Shown here one piece after another: positions 7,111 through 17,087 of a DNA stretch of 39,943 bases. Each line of letters starts with the position of its first letter. The stretch's first letter is position 1. The notes under the pieces are model-generated. The model had not been told where the DNA came from and did not search any database. It saw only the letters and a list, made by a program, of their open reading frames with translations. The stretch lies in assembly GCA_020846275.1 (NCBI GenBank), contig JADLEG010000073.1, forward strand, positions 1 through 39,943. The letters run 5' to 3'. A program made the position numbers and the translations under genes. This DNA comes from Alphaproteobacteria bacterium. GTDB lineage: Bacteria > Pseudomonadota > Alphaproteobacteria > JAEULC01.

Positions 7111-8096
7111 GCGACGTTGCGGCGCAAATCGTCCTCTACGAAGCCCTGGACGATCTGGTCGAAATTGTCGTCGGCCTTGAACCCTAGCGATTTCGCGCGC
7201 GCGGGATTGAAGCGCATGGGCCAGCCGGCGACGATGCGGCGGATATTGGCGTCCGGCACGAACCTGACCTTGTCGACCGCCGCCTGGCCGCCGGCCTTCT
7301 TCAGCCCATCCAGCATCGCGGTCACGGGGATGGTGAGGCCGGGCAGGAACAGCGCGCGGCTGAACCCGAAGCGCTCGGCCGGCAGGTCGTGCGCGTGCAG
7401 GAAGGATTCCACCATGCGCCGGGGCGACAGCACGTACATCTCGGTCGACGGGTCGACCGGGCATTCGACCGCGTCGCCCTGCAGCGGCTCGCGGATGATC
7501 GAGCTGGCCCAGGTCGAGGCCGCCTTGTTGGGCTTGCCGGGGCGCACAACGATGGTCGGCAGGCGCAGCGCGCGGCCGTCGATGAAGCCCTTGCGGCTCA
7601 TGTCGTTGATCATGAACTCGCCCATCGCCTTCTGCGCGCCGTAGGAGGTTTGCGGCGTCATCGGCGTGTCATCCTGGATCACCTTGGGCATGTCGCCGCC
7701 GTAGACCGCGACCGAACTGGTGAACACGACGCGCGGCGGCCGCGGCAGGCGGCGGCAGGCCTCGAGCACGTGGCGCGTGCCGTCCAGATTGACGCGCACG
7801 CCGAGGTCGAAATCGGCTTCGGCGCCGGCGCTGACCACGGCGGCCAGATGGAAAACGCTGGCGGCCTCGCCCGCCACCAAGCCGTCAACGGTCGCCTTGT
7901 CGCCGATGTCGCCGGTGACCGCGCGCACCCGCTTGTCCCGGGCGATATCGGCGGCGGGCGCCACCACATCGAACAGCGTGAGGCGCGAAACCTCGGCCGG
8001 CTTGCCTGCGGGCCCGATGATCGTTGCACCGGAAAGCAGCTTGCGCGCCAGCTTCTGGCCCAAAAAACCGGCACCACCGGTGATCACGACATGCAT
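7107..8096 (-). CDS. denD: D-erythronate dehydrogenase-like NAD-dependent epimerase family protein
   Basis: An extended-SDR enzyme of 329 aa. DenD oxidises D-erythronate to 2-oxo-tetronate in a four-carbon acid-sugar pathway. The Rossmann motif TGGAGFLG is at the N-terminus, and SYGAQK carries the Tyr-Lys pair. LRLPTIVVRPGKPNKAAS, SSIIREPL and PGLTIPV are the characteristic DenD-subfamily blocks. The ATG at 8096 gives the natural N-terminus MHVVITGG and has GGGGA 9 bases upstream; an ATG at 8105 sits too close to that site. It is the first gene of a two-gene unit with the NADAR gene. The partner enzymes of the known pathway (DtnK/OtnK, OtnC, OtnI) are absent from the window, so the substrate is less sure than the subfamily. 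Confidence 0.75.
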   Translation of the reverse strand: MHVVITGGAGFLGQKLARKLLSGATIIGPAGKPAEVSRLTLFDVVAPAADIARDKRVRAVTGDIGDKATVDGLVAGEAASVFHLAAVVSAGAEADFDLGVRVNLDGTRHVLEACRRLPRPPRVVFTSSVAVYGGDMPKVIQDDTPMTPQTSYGAQKAMGEFMINDMSRKGFIDGRALRLPTIVVRPGKPNKAASTWASSIIREPLQGDAVECPVDPSTEMYVLSPRRMVESFLHAHDLPAERFGFSRALFLPGLTIPVTAMLDGLKKAGGQAAVDKVRFVPDANIRRIVAGWPMRFNPARAKSLGFKADDNFDQIVQGFVEDDLRRNVA

Positions 8097-8227
8097 GCGT
8101 CCCATTCCCCAATACCGGTTGACCCGAGGCCCCGGGCGGTTTGTGATCCTACGATCTTGGAGGCCGACAATATCCACCGCCCGGACGGCAAACAAGCGCC
8201 GGCGCCGGGGCCACGGAAGCGCCAGAC

Positions 8228-9133
8228 ATGACGTCCGCGATCGCGGTCCGCACCCTGCCCGTCCAGGACACGCTGCGCGGGATCATGCTGATGGCGGGCG
8301 CGTTCGTGCTGTTCTCGCTGCTCGACACGACGGCGAAGCTGCTGGGCCAGAGCCATCCGATGGCCCAGGTGGTGTGGGCGCGCTATGCCGGACACGGGCT
8401 GATCGCCGTGCTGTTCGTGTTCGCGCATTGGCGCCAGCGGCCCTGGCGCTCCGCCCACCCGCTGCTGCAACTGCTGCGCGGCAGCCTGCTGCTGGTGGCG
8501 ACGTCGCTGAATTTCCTGGCGCTGCGCTACCTGCAGCTCGCCGAGACCGCGTCGATCTATTTCTCCACGCCGCTTTTGGTCGCCATCCTGTCCGTGCCGC
8601 TGCTCGGCGAGCGGATCGGCCCGCGCCGCCTGGCTGCGATCGCCGTCGGTCTGGTCGGCGTGCTGATCGTCATCCGCCCCGGTCTCGGCATCGTCCACTG
8701 GGCGGCCGGAATCTCCTGCCTGGTCGCGCTGTGCGGCGCGTTCTACCAGATCCTCACGCGCAAGCTGGCCGCGGCCGACAGCCCGCACACAGCCCAGCTC
8801 TACGCCGCCCTGGTGGGCATGGCCGCAACCACGCCGCTGATGCCGCTGGACTGGGTCGCGCCGCAGGGCATCGGCATCCCGCTGATGCTGGCGATCGGGC
8901 TGCTTGGCGGGTTGGGGCACTGGCTGCTGACGGTCGCCCATGCCTACGCACCGGCGCCGATCCTGGCGCCGTTCACCTACACGCAGATCATCTGGATGCC
9001 GCTCTTGGGCTACACGGTGTTCGGCAACGTGCCGTCGCCCTGGGTGCTGCTGGGCGGCGCGATCGTGGTGGCGAGCGGGCTCTACCTGCTGCACCGCGAG
9101 CGGGTGGTGAAGGGCCGTGCGGCTATTCCTTGA
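8228..9133 (+). CDS. DMT superfamily transporter (EamA domains)
   Basis: A 301-aa inner-membrane protein with about ten hydrophobic segments arranged as two EamA repeats, the normal size and layout of drug/metabolite transporters. Members export amino acids, metabolites or drugs or import small solutes; the substrate cannot be read here. The second repeat starts near residue 155, and the C-terminus holds the usual GYTVFGNVPSPWVLLGGAIVVASG-type segment with a short basic tail. It is divergent from denD (131 bp apart). It overlaps the ABC permease gene tail to tail by 11 bp (9123-9133). Confidence 0.85.
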   Translation: MTSAIAVRTLPVQDTLRGIMLMAGAFVLFSLLDTTAKLLGQSHPMAQVVWARYAGHGLIAVLFVFAHWRQRPWRSAHPLLQLLRGSLLLVATSLNFLALRYLQLAETASIYFSTPLLVAILSVPLLGERIGPRRLAAIAVGLVGVLIVIRPGLGIVHWAAGISCLVALCGAFYQILTRKLAAADSPHTAQLYAALVGMAATTPLMPLDWVAPQGIGIPLMLAIGLLGGLGHWLLTVAHAYAPAPILAPFTYTQIIWMPLLGYTVFGNVPSPWVLLGGAIVVASGLYLLHRERVVKGRAAIP

Positions 9134-10031
9134 CCGCGCCCGTGAGCGACGCGACATAGTGCTCGACGAAGAACGAGTAGAAGATCGCCACCGGCAGCGA
9201 TCCCAGCAGCGCGCCCGCCATCAGCGAGCCCCAGTGGTACACGTCGCCCTCGACGAGCTGGGTCAGTACGCCCACGGGAACGGTCTTCTGTTCCGATGAC
9301 GAAATGAAGGCCAGCGCATAGATGAACTCGTTCCACGACAGGGTGAAGGCGAAGATGAAGGCCGAGATCAGGCCGGGAATCGCCAGAGGCAGGGTGATCT
9401 TCAGCAGGATCTGGATGCGCGTGGCGCCGTCGATCAGCGCGCATTCCTCGAGCTCGTAGGGGATCGACTTGAAATACCCCATCAAGAGCCAGGTGCAGAA
9501 CGGAATCAGGAAGGTCGGATAGGTCAGGATCAACGCCCAGTTGGTGTCGTAGATGCCGACGCCATATACGATCGTCGCCAGCGGGATGAACAGGATGCTG
9601 GGGGGCACCAGGTAGGCGAGGAAGATCAGCAGACCCACCGTCGGCGCCCCGCGGAAGCGCAGGCGCGTGATCGCATAGGCCGCCAGCACGCTGGCGAAGA
9701 TCGACAGGAAGGTCGCGGTGATCGCGATCACCATCGTGTTCAGCAGCCATTCTGGATAGTCGGTCTGGAACAGCAGCTTCTCGATGTTGGCGAGCGTCGG
9801 GTTGCGGACCCAGAAGGGATTGTTGTTCGAGAAGTTGTAGAGCTCGTCGTTCGGCTTGAACGTCGTGACGCCCATCCAATAGAACGGGAACAGCAGGACG
9901 AACAGGAAGATCGACAGCGGCAGGTAGACCGTCACCAGCCGCCGCGGCAGGGTCTGCAGATAGCCCATGCCGGTCGAGTCGCTGATCGCGGCGGCCGGAG
10001 ACATGGCGGCGTCCTTGGCCGCGTCAGTCAT
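9123..10031 (-). CDS. carbohydrate ABC transporter permease, MalG type
   Basis: An inner-membrane permease of 302 aa with six membrane segments. It carries the EAA loop that docks on the ATPase, here EECALIDGATRIQILLKITL followed by PLAIPG. It works with the MalF-type permease just upstream, the binding protein and the ATPase as a CUT1-type sugar importer. It begins inside the end of the MalF-type gene (8-bp overlap, 10024-10031), so the two are co-translated. An N-terminal extension of about 30 residues precedes the first membrane segment. It is the last gene of the minus-strand operon. CUT1 systems import oligosaccharides, polyols or glycerol phosphates; the substrate here is unknown. Confidence 0.9.
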   Translation of the reverse strand: MTDAAKDAAMSPAAAISDSTGMGYLQTLPRRLVTVYLPLSIFLFVLLFPFYWMGVTTFKPNDELYNFSNNNPFWVRNPTLANIEKLLFQTDYPEWLLNTMVIAITATFLSIFASVLAAYAITRLRFRGAPTVGLLIFLAYLVPPSILFIPLATIVYGVGIYDTNWALILTYPTFLIPFCTWLLMGYFKSIPYELEECALIDGATRIQILLKITLPLAIPGLISAFIFAFTLSWNEFIYALAFISSSEQKTVPVGVLTQLVEGDVYHWGSLMAGALLGSLPVAIFYSFFVEHYVASLTGAVKE

Positions 10032-10977
10032 CCTGGCTTCCCTGCTGCCACTTGCGCCGCTGCAGCCCGTAGTAGCTGAAGATGGTGGCGCCGACGAGGA
10101 AGGGGATCATGGCGGTCGCGATCGCCGCGCCCTCGCCAAGCTGGCCGCCCGGTATCGCGCGCTGGAACGCCAGCGTCGCCATCAGGTGGGTCGCGTTCAG
10201 CGGTCCGCCGCGGGTGATCGCGTAGATGAGCTGGAAGTCGGTGAAGGTGAACAGCACGGAGAAGGTCAGCACCACCGCCAGGATCGGCATCAGCATCGGC
10301 ACGGTCACGTGGCGGAAGCGCTGCCAGGAATTGGCGCCGTCAAGCGCCGCCGCCTCGTAGAGCGACGGCGATATGGTCTGCAGCCCCGCCAGCAGGCAGA
10401 TCGCGACGAACGGGATGCCGCGCCAGACGTTGGCGGCGATCACCGACCACCGCGCATTCCACGGCACGCCGAGGAAATCGATGTATCTGTCAATCAGGCC
10501 GAACTGGCTGAGCCCCCAGGAGATGATCGAGAACTGCGCATCGTAGATCCACCAGAAGGCGATCGCCGACAGAACGGTCGGAATGATGTAAGGCAAAAGG
10601 ACGAAGGCGCGCACATAGGCCTTGAACGGGATCGTATGATTCAGCAGCAAGGCCAGCCACAGGCCGAGCCCGAATTTGAAGATCGTCGCCACGACCGTGT
10701 AGACGATCGTATTGAACACCGACAGCAGGAACACCCCGTCATTGAAGAGCGAGATGTAGTTCTCGAGCCCGATGAAGATGCCGGGGCGGCCGATCTTGAC
10801 GTCGGTAAATCCCATCCAGACGCCAAGGGCCAACGGATAGGTCAGGAACACCAGCAGGATCGAGGCGGCGGGAAACATGAACAGCACGGACAGGACCGTG
10901 CGGTTGTCGAGCCAGCGCCCGAGCTTCTCGAGCGCGGCGCCCGATCGCGGATCGAGGGCGGTTGCGGTTGCTGCCAC
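10024..10977 (-). CDS. carbohydrate ABC transporter permease, MalF type
   Basis: An inner-membrane permease of 317 aa with six membrane segments and the EAA loop EAAALDGANSWQRFRHVTVP. It pairs with the MalG-type permease. At 317 aa it is of the shorter MalF/UgpA-like form without the large periplasmic domain of E. coli MalF. It lies 84 bp after the binding-protein gene; this gap holds a strong hairpin (11007-11042) that probably sets the ratio of binding protein to membrane parts. Co-transcription with the flanking genes is inferred from strand, order and spacing. Confidence 0.9.
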   Translation of the reverse strand: MAATATALDPRSGAALEKLGRWLDNRTVLSVLFMFPAASILLVFLTYPLALGVWMGFTDVKIGRPGIFIGLENYISLFNDGVFLLSVFNTIVYTVVATIFKFGLGLWLALLLNHTIPFKAYVRAFVLLPYIIPTVLSAIAFWWIYDAQFSIISWGLSQFGLIDRYIDFLGVPWNARWSVIAANVWRGIPFVAICLLAGLQTISPSLYEAAALDGANSWQRFRHVTVPMLMPILAVVLTFSVLFTFTDFQLIYAITRGGPLNATHLMATLAFQRAIPGGQLGEGAAIATAMIPFLVGATIFSYYGLQRRKWQQGSQDD

Positions 10978-11006
10978 GCGGTTGTTCCCTTGTCCCGGGC
11001 CGCGCG

Positions 11007-11042
11007 CCCCGACGCTCCGCCATTGCCGGCGAAGCGTCGGGG
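11007..11042 (-). promoter_or_regulatory. stem-loop between binding-protein and permease genes
   Basis: A perfect 10-bp inverted repeat (11007-11016, CCCCGACGCT, with 11033-11042) and a 16-nt loop lie just after the binding-protein stop codon. There is no T run, so it is not a simple terminator. In sugar ABC operons such hairpins protect the upstream binding-protein message from 3' decay and raise its level over the permeases. That role is inferred from position. Confidence 0.5.
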
Positions 11043-11061
11043 GACGTCACCCGCGAAGCGG

Positions 11062-12378
11062 TCAGACCTTGTAGTAGCGCTCGGCGCGCTTCTGCGCCTC
11101 TGCCGCCGCGTCCTTGGGCGACTTCGCGCCCGAGGCCGCCTGGGCCACCATGTTGACCATGATGTAGTCGGCCAGAACGGCGGCCGAGGCATAGCCCGGC
11201 GTGCCGGCATAGCCGGTCCACAGCATGTTCTTGAGCGTGTCGCGGTACGGCGTGTGCTTGGGATCGACCGTCCAGATCTTGCTGTTCTCGTAGTACTTCA
11301 GCGGCTGGCTGAAGTAGCCGATCGAGGCGTCCTGCCACGGCTCGTACTGCTCCTTCTCCATCATGAAGCGGATGTAGTCCTTCGCCGCGTTCGGGTACTT
11401 GCTGTACTTGAACACCATCGCCGGGACGATCAGGTTCACCTCGGTCGGCTTACCGACCGGCCCGATCGGGTAGTTGGCGTGATCGATGTCTGCCGCCAGC
11501 GCCTTGATCGCCGGGTCGGTCGCGTTCTTGGCGGCATAGTAGATCGAGATGCCGTTGTTGGTGATGCCGAGCTGGCTGTCGAGGAACGCCTTGTTGTTCG
11601 ACACGTCGTTCCACGATAGCGTGCCGGGAATGAACGTCTCGTAGAGCTGCTTGGCGTATTCCAGCGCCGCGATGGTCTCGGGGCTGTTGATGACGACCTG
11701 GTCCTTCTCGTTGACCATCTTGCCGCCGAACGACCAGATCAGCCAGTGGCACCAGCCATTGGCATCGCCCACCGCGTTGCCGAGCGCGAAGCCCGCCGGA
11801 TGGCCCTTCGCCTTCAACGCCTGGCAGAGCTTCAGGAAGCCCGGCATGTCGCCCGGCACCTTGTCGAAGCCCGCCTCTTTGAGCCAGGACACGCGATAGA
11901 CCATCTTCGAGCCGGCGGCGCCGAGCGGCACGGAAATCCAGCGGTTGCCGCGCATCGAGTACTTCTTGCAGACATCGTACCAGCCACCGTATTTGGCGCC
12001 GAGGTAGTTCGCCACGTCGGTCACGTCGACCAGCTTCTCGGGATACTGGTGCGCGTCGTCGTGCCAGCCATAGACGATGTCCGGCCCCTTGTTGACGTTG
12101 GCTGCAACCGCCGCCTTCGGCCGCAGGTCTTCCCAGCTCTCGCTTTCGACCTTGACCTGCACGCCGGTCTTCTCGGTGTACTTCTTGGAGTTCTCCAGCC
12201 ACTGCGTCTCGTCGCCCTGCACGAACTTCGAGGGGCGGAGAACGCGCAGACTGGCGCCCTTCTCCACCTTCAGTTCCAGGGTCGGCGCCTGCGACCAGGC
12301 TTGCGGCACGCCCAGCGTCGTTCCGGCGACGGCGCCGGCACCGACAATCAGGGCGTCACGACGAGTGATTTTTGTCAT
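11062..12378 (-). CDS. ABC transporter substrate-binding protein, family 1, Tat-type signal
   Basis: A periplasmic solute-binding protein of 438 aa, typical size for sugar-binding (MalE/UgpB-like) proteins. The N-terminus MTKITRRDALIVGAGAVAG has a double Arg and a hydrophobic stretch ending near residue 30, so export by the twin-arginine route is likely. The mature part has many aromatic residues (Trp/Tyr), as is usual for sugar binding. A clear ribosome site (GGAGGA) precedes the ATG. The gene sits 67 bp after the ATPase gene and 84 bp before the permeases. The ligand cannot be read, but the sugar-acid dehydratase and kinase-like genes upstream suggest a sugar, sugar acid or polyol. Confidence 0.9.
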   Translation of the reverse strand: MTKITRRDALIVGAGAVAGTTLGVPQAWSQAPTLELKVEKGASLRVLRPSKFVQGDETQWLENSKKYTEKTGVQVKVESESWEDLRPKAAVAANVNKGPDIVYGWHDDAHQYPEKLVDVTDVANYLGAKYGGWYDVCKKYSMRGNRWISVPLGAAGSKMVYRVSWLKEAGFDKVPGDMPGFLKLCQALKAKGHPAGFALGNAVGDANGWCHWLIWSFGGKMVNEKDQVVINSPETIAALEYAKQLYETFIPGTLSWNDVSNNKAFLDSQLGITNNGISIYYAAKNATDPAIKALAADIDHANYPIGPVGKPTEVNLIVPAMVFKYSKYPNAAKDYIRFMMEKEQYEPWQDASIGYFSQPLKYYENSKIWTVDPKHTPYRDTLKNMLWTGYAGTPGYASAAVLADYIMVNMVAQAASGAKSPKDAAAEAQKRAERYYKV

Positions 12379-12445
12379 CGGGTTTCCTCCAGGGTTTCTT
12401 GTTGCAGCAAAAAATTCACAACCGGTCGCCGGGACAGCGCGGCCC

Positions 12446-13519
<1,074 letters not shown>

Positions 13520-13610
13520 GCGGGCCGAATCTCCATCCCTGTGCCGGCGATCTCTTCGGATCCCGGTCTTGCGCCAGCCGGCCGCGCCGGCGCTGCCGGC
13601 GGGCCAGTTC

Positions 13611-13624
13611 GTATGATGTCATAC
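13611..13624. promoter_or_regulatory. palindrome GTATGA-TG-TCATAC, candidate operator
   Basis: A perfect 6-bp inverted repeat with a 2-bp centre lies 92 bp before the ABC ATPase start and touches the stop codon of the kinase-like gene. Short AT-containing dyads of this size are typical of GntR- or LacI-type operators. No regulator gene is present in the window, so the binding protein is unknown. Confidence 0.4.
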
Positions 13625-14448
13625 TAGTGCGCCGAACCGCCTTCGCAATCGGAATCCGACATGCCGGCGAGCAATCGGCATCCCGCCACCAGCGCGCGAA
13701 GGGAGGCGAACCGCCGGGCGGCGACCCCGAACCGCCCCAGCGCGGTTGCATAACGGTCGGCAAGCAAGCCTTCACCCACCAACAGGACCGGCGCGCCCAG
13801 CCGGCACAGCCGCAGCCCGTGCGCCGCATCGTGGCCGACCAGCACGCCGGCCAGGGTGGCCCCGACTGCGCCGCCGCGGAGCCGGCCGCTGCCCCCCTCG
13901 CCCATCACCCGGTCGAGATCGGCTTCAAGATCGCGGGCGTCCTCGGCAATGCTCAAGCCGCGTTCAAAGGCGACGTCATCATCCTCGTCGGCGGCGCCTT
14001 GCGCTGTGGTGCGGCGCAGCAAGTCGCCCAGCGCCGCCCCGGTCGCCGTCGCGCGCAGGCGCTCGATGCGCCCGTCGCGGGCGAAACCCCATCGCATCGC
14101 GCCATCCGCGCCGCAGATCCCCACCAGCCGCCCGCGCGCGGGCGCGTCGCGCCAGCGCGCCAGCTCCAGCGCCCCGACCAGGCGGGCCGCGCCCGCTTCG
14201 GCCCCGGCGTCGCGAAGCAACGGCAAGACATGCCGGCCGCCAGCGTGCCGGACCGCGCCTCTAAGGCTATCGATCGCGAACGGGCAGGCAAGGACAGGCG
14301 CATCCGGCGATCCGTCGATCACCACCGGCGCCGGCGACGCCGGCAGCAGGTCCAGCCGTTCCACCGCGACCGGCACCTGCGCCGGGCCGTCGGCGCCGAC
14401 CGGCCAGGCGCATATGCGCTGACCGGCGGCATCGACGGCGAGCCACAC
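13624..14448 (-). CDS. divergent 2-dehydro-3-deoxygalactonokinase (DgoK) family protein
   Basis: A 274-aa protein weakly like DgoK, which phosphorylates 2-keto-3-deoxy sugar acids. The C-terminal half fits best: GATLAGVLVGHDAAHG, then a Gly-Ala-Pro-x-Leu-Leu-Val-Gly block and a LLADRYATALGRFG helix. The middle RGRLVGICG...RWGFARDGRIERL takes the place of the LPGTHSKW-x-x-x-x-GRI region. The N-terminal phosphate loop, normally VDWGTS, reads VDAAGQ, and the THSK residues are missing, so catalysis is doubtful. I chose the GTG at 14448 because the longer frame runs back into the dehydratase gene; the start is not certain. It lies 13 bp after the dehydratase stop. Position directly after an IlvD/Edd dehydratase is what one expects for a keto-deoxy-sugar-acid kinase. 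It could be a regulator or a dying gene. Confidence 0.5.
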   Translation of the reverse strand: MWLAVDAAGQRICAWPVGADGPAQVPVAVERLDLLPASPAPVVIDGSPDAPVLACPFAIDSLRGAVRHAGGRHVLPLLRDAGAEAGAARLVGALELARWRDAPARGRLVGICGADGAMRWGFARDGRIERLRATATGAALGDLLRRTTAQGAADEDDDVAFERGLSIAEDARDLEADLDRVMGEGGSGRLRGGAVGATLAGVLVGHDAAHGLRLCRLGAPVLLVGEGLLADRYATALGRFGVAARRFASLRALVAGCRLLAGMSDSDCEGGSAH

Positions 14449-14461
14449 CGGAATGCGGCCG

Positions 14462-16186
<1,725 letters not shown>

Positions 16187-16228
16187 CAGATCTCTCTCCC
16201 CAATTCCGGATGTATGCGATTGGCGGCG

Positions 16229-16257
16229 ATTCTATAGAGCGCGCGGGGGCGCTTCAA
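16229..16257 (-). promoter_or_regulatory. sigma70-type promoter of the dehydratase gene
   Basis: On the minus strand TTGAAG (16252-16257) is 17 bp (16235-16251) from TAGAAT (16229-16234), matching four and five of six consensus bases. The predicted start of transcription is about 35 bp before the dehydratase ATG. A small GC hairpin (AGCGC/GCGCT) lies in the spacer. This suggests that the dehydratase-ABC block can be expressed apart from the TRAP-oxygenase block upstream. Confidence 0.5.
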
Positions 16258-16268
16258 TCGCCCTGGCG

Positions 16269-17087
16269 TCAGCCCTTGCCGACCCGGAAGTCGTTGCCCG
16301 CCCGGTCCCGGCCGCGCACCAGCCAGATCGGCCGGGTGGTGAAATCCACCACGTAGCCTTCGTTGCGCGTCTGGCGCTGAAGCAGCGTGCGGTCGAACCG
16401 CGAGGTGGCGGGCATGTAACGGATCGCCACCCCCGCCCGCCGCTTGGTCGAGCGGTTGCGGTTGGAGCCGTGCACCAGGTAAACATCGTGCAGCGAGAAC
16501 TGCCCGGCCTCCAACTCGACATCGCGCGCGGCGGCGGGATCGAGCTGCCCGTCCTCGAGCACCAGGTCGAGCGCCAGGTCCGGCCGCGTGTCCTTGCGGT
16601 GCTCGTAGACATGGCCCTGGCGGTGCGAACCGGGGATCACCCGCATGCAGCCGTTCTCGGGCCGGCTGTCGTCGATCGCGATCCAGGCGGTGCAGGTCGC
16701 CAGCGGCCGGATCGGCCAGTAGCGCCCGTCCTGGTGCATCGGCACTTCCATCCCGTCGCCCGCCGGCTTGCAGAACACTTGGCAGCCCCACAGGATGATG
16801 TCGGGGCCGAGCACCTGCTCGACGATGTCCAGCAGGTCCCGGTCGTGCGCGAACTCCAGGAAGGCGTCGTTCCCGCGCGTGTTCTCCGGCCCCTTCCTGA
16901 TATGGGCGCTGATCAGCTTCTCGGGCCGGATGGTCGGGTTGTCGGCCAGCAGCCGATCCAGCGCCGCGCGCAGGAAAGCGAGCTTCGCCGGGGCCAAGCA
17001 CCAGCGCGGGATCACGTAGCCCTCGGCGCGATAGCGCGCGACCTCGTCGGGGGAGAGCCGCGCACGCGCGGCGGCAATGTCGTTCAT
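16269..17087 (-). CDS. phytanoyl-CoA dioxygenase (PhyH) family protein
   Basis: A 272-aa non-heme iron, 2-oxoglutarate-dependent oxygenase of the PhyH family, which hydroxylates carbon atoms of acids and amides. The iron ligands are visible as His118 and Asp120 in MHQDGRYW and His206 in LVHGSN. Arg216/217, about ten residues later, would bind 2-oxoglutarate. Its ATG overlaps the stop of the TRAP large-subunit gene as ATGA, so it is translated with the transporter. This strongly suggests that it acts on the compound the TRAP system imports. PhyH relatives include ectoine hydroxylase and sugar- or phosphonate-acting enzymes; the exact substrate is open. Another reading of this frame running upstream to 18242 is only antisense-like shadow of the transporter gene. 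Confidence 0.85.
   Translation of the reverse strand: MNDIAAARARLSPDEVARYRAEGYVIPRWCLAPAKLAFLRAALDRLLADNPTIRPEKLISAHIRKGPENTRGNDAFLEFAHDRDLLDIVEQVLGPDIILWGCQVFCKPAGDGMEVPMHQDGRYWPIRPLATCTAWIAIDDSRPENGCMRVIPGSHRQGHVYEHRKDTRPDLALDLVLEDGQLDPAAARDVELEAGQFSLHDVYLVHGSNRNRSTKRRAGVAIRYMPATSRFDRTLLQRQTRNEGYVVDFTTRPIWLVRGRDRAGNDFRVGKG

Noticed and set aside
6619..7464. Longer version of the NADAR gene with a 118-residue N-terminal extension
   Set aside because: The extra part lies inside the epimerase gene in another frame and is Arg/Pro-rich. The GTGA overlap at 7107-7110 gives the natural start.
12379..12445. Short GC dyad followed by six T between the ABC ATPase and binding-protein genes (minus strand)
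   Set aside because: The stem is only four base pairs and lies several bases from the T run, so a terminator is not supported.
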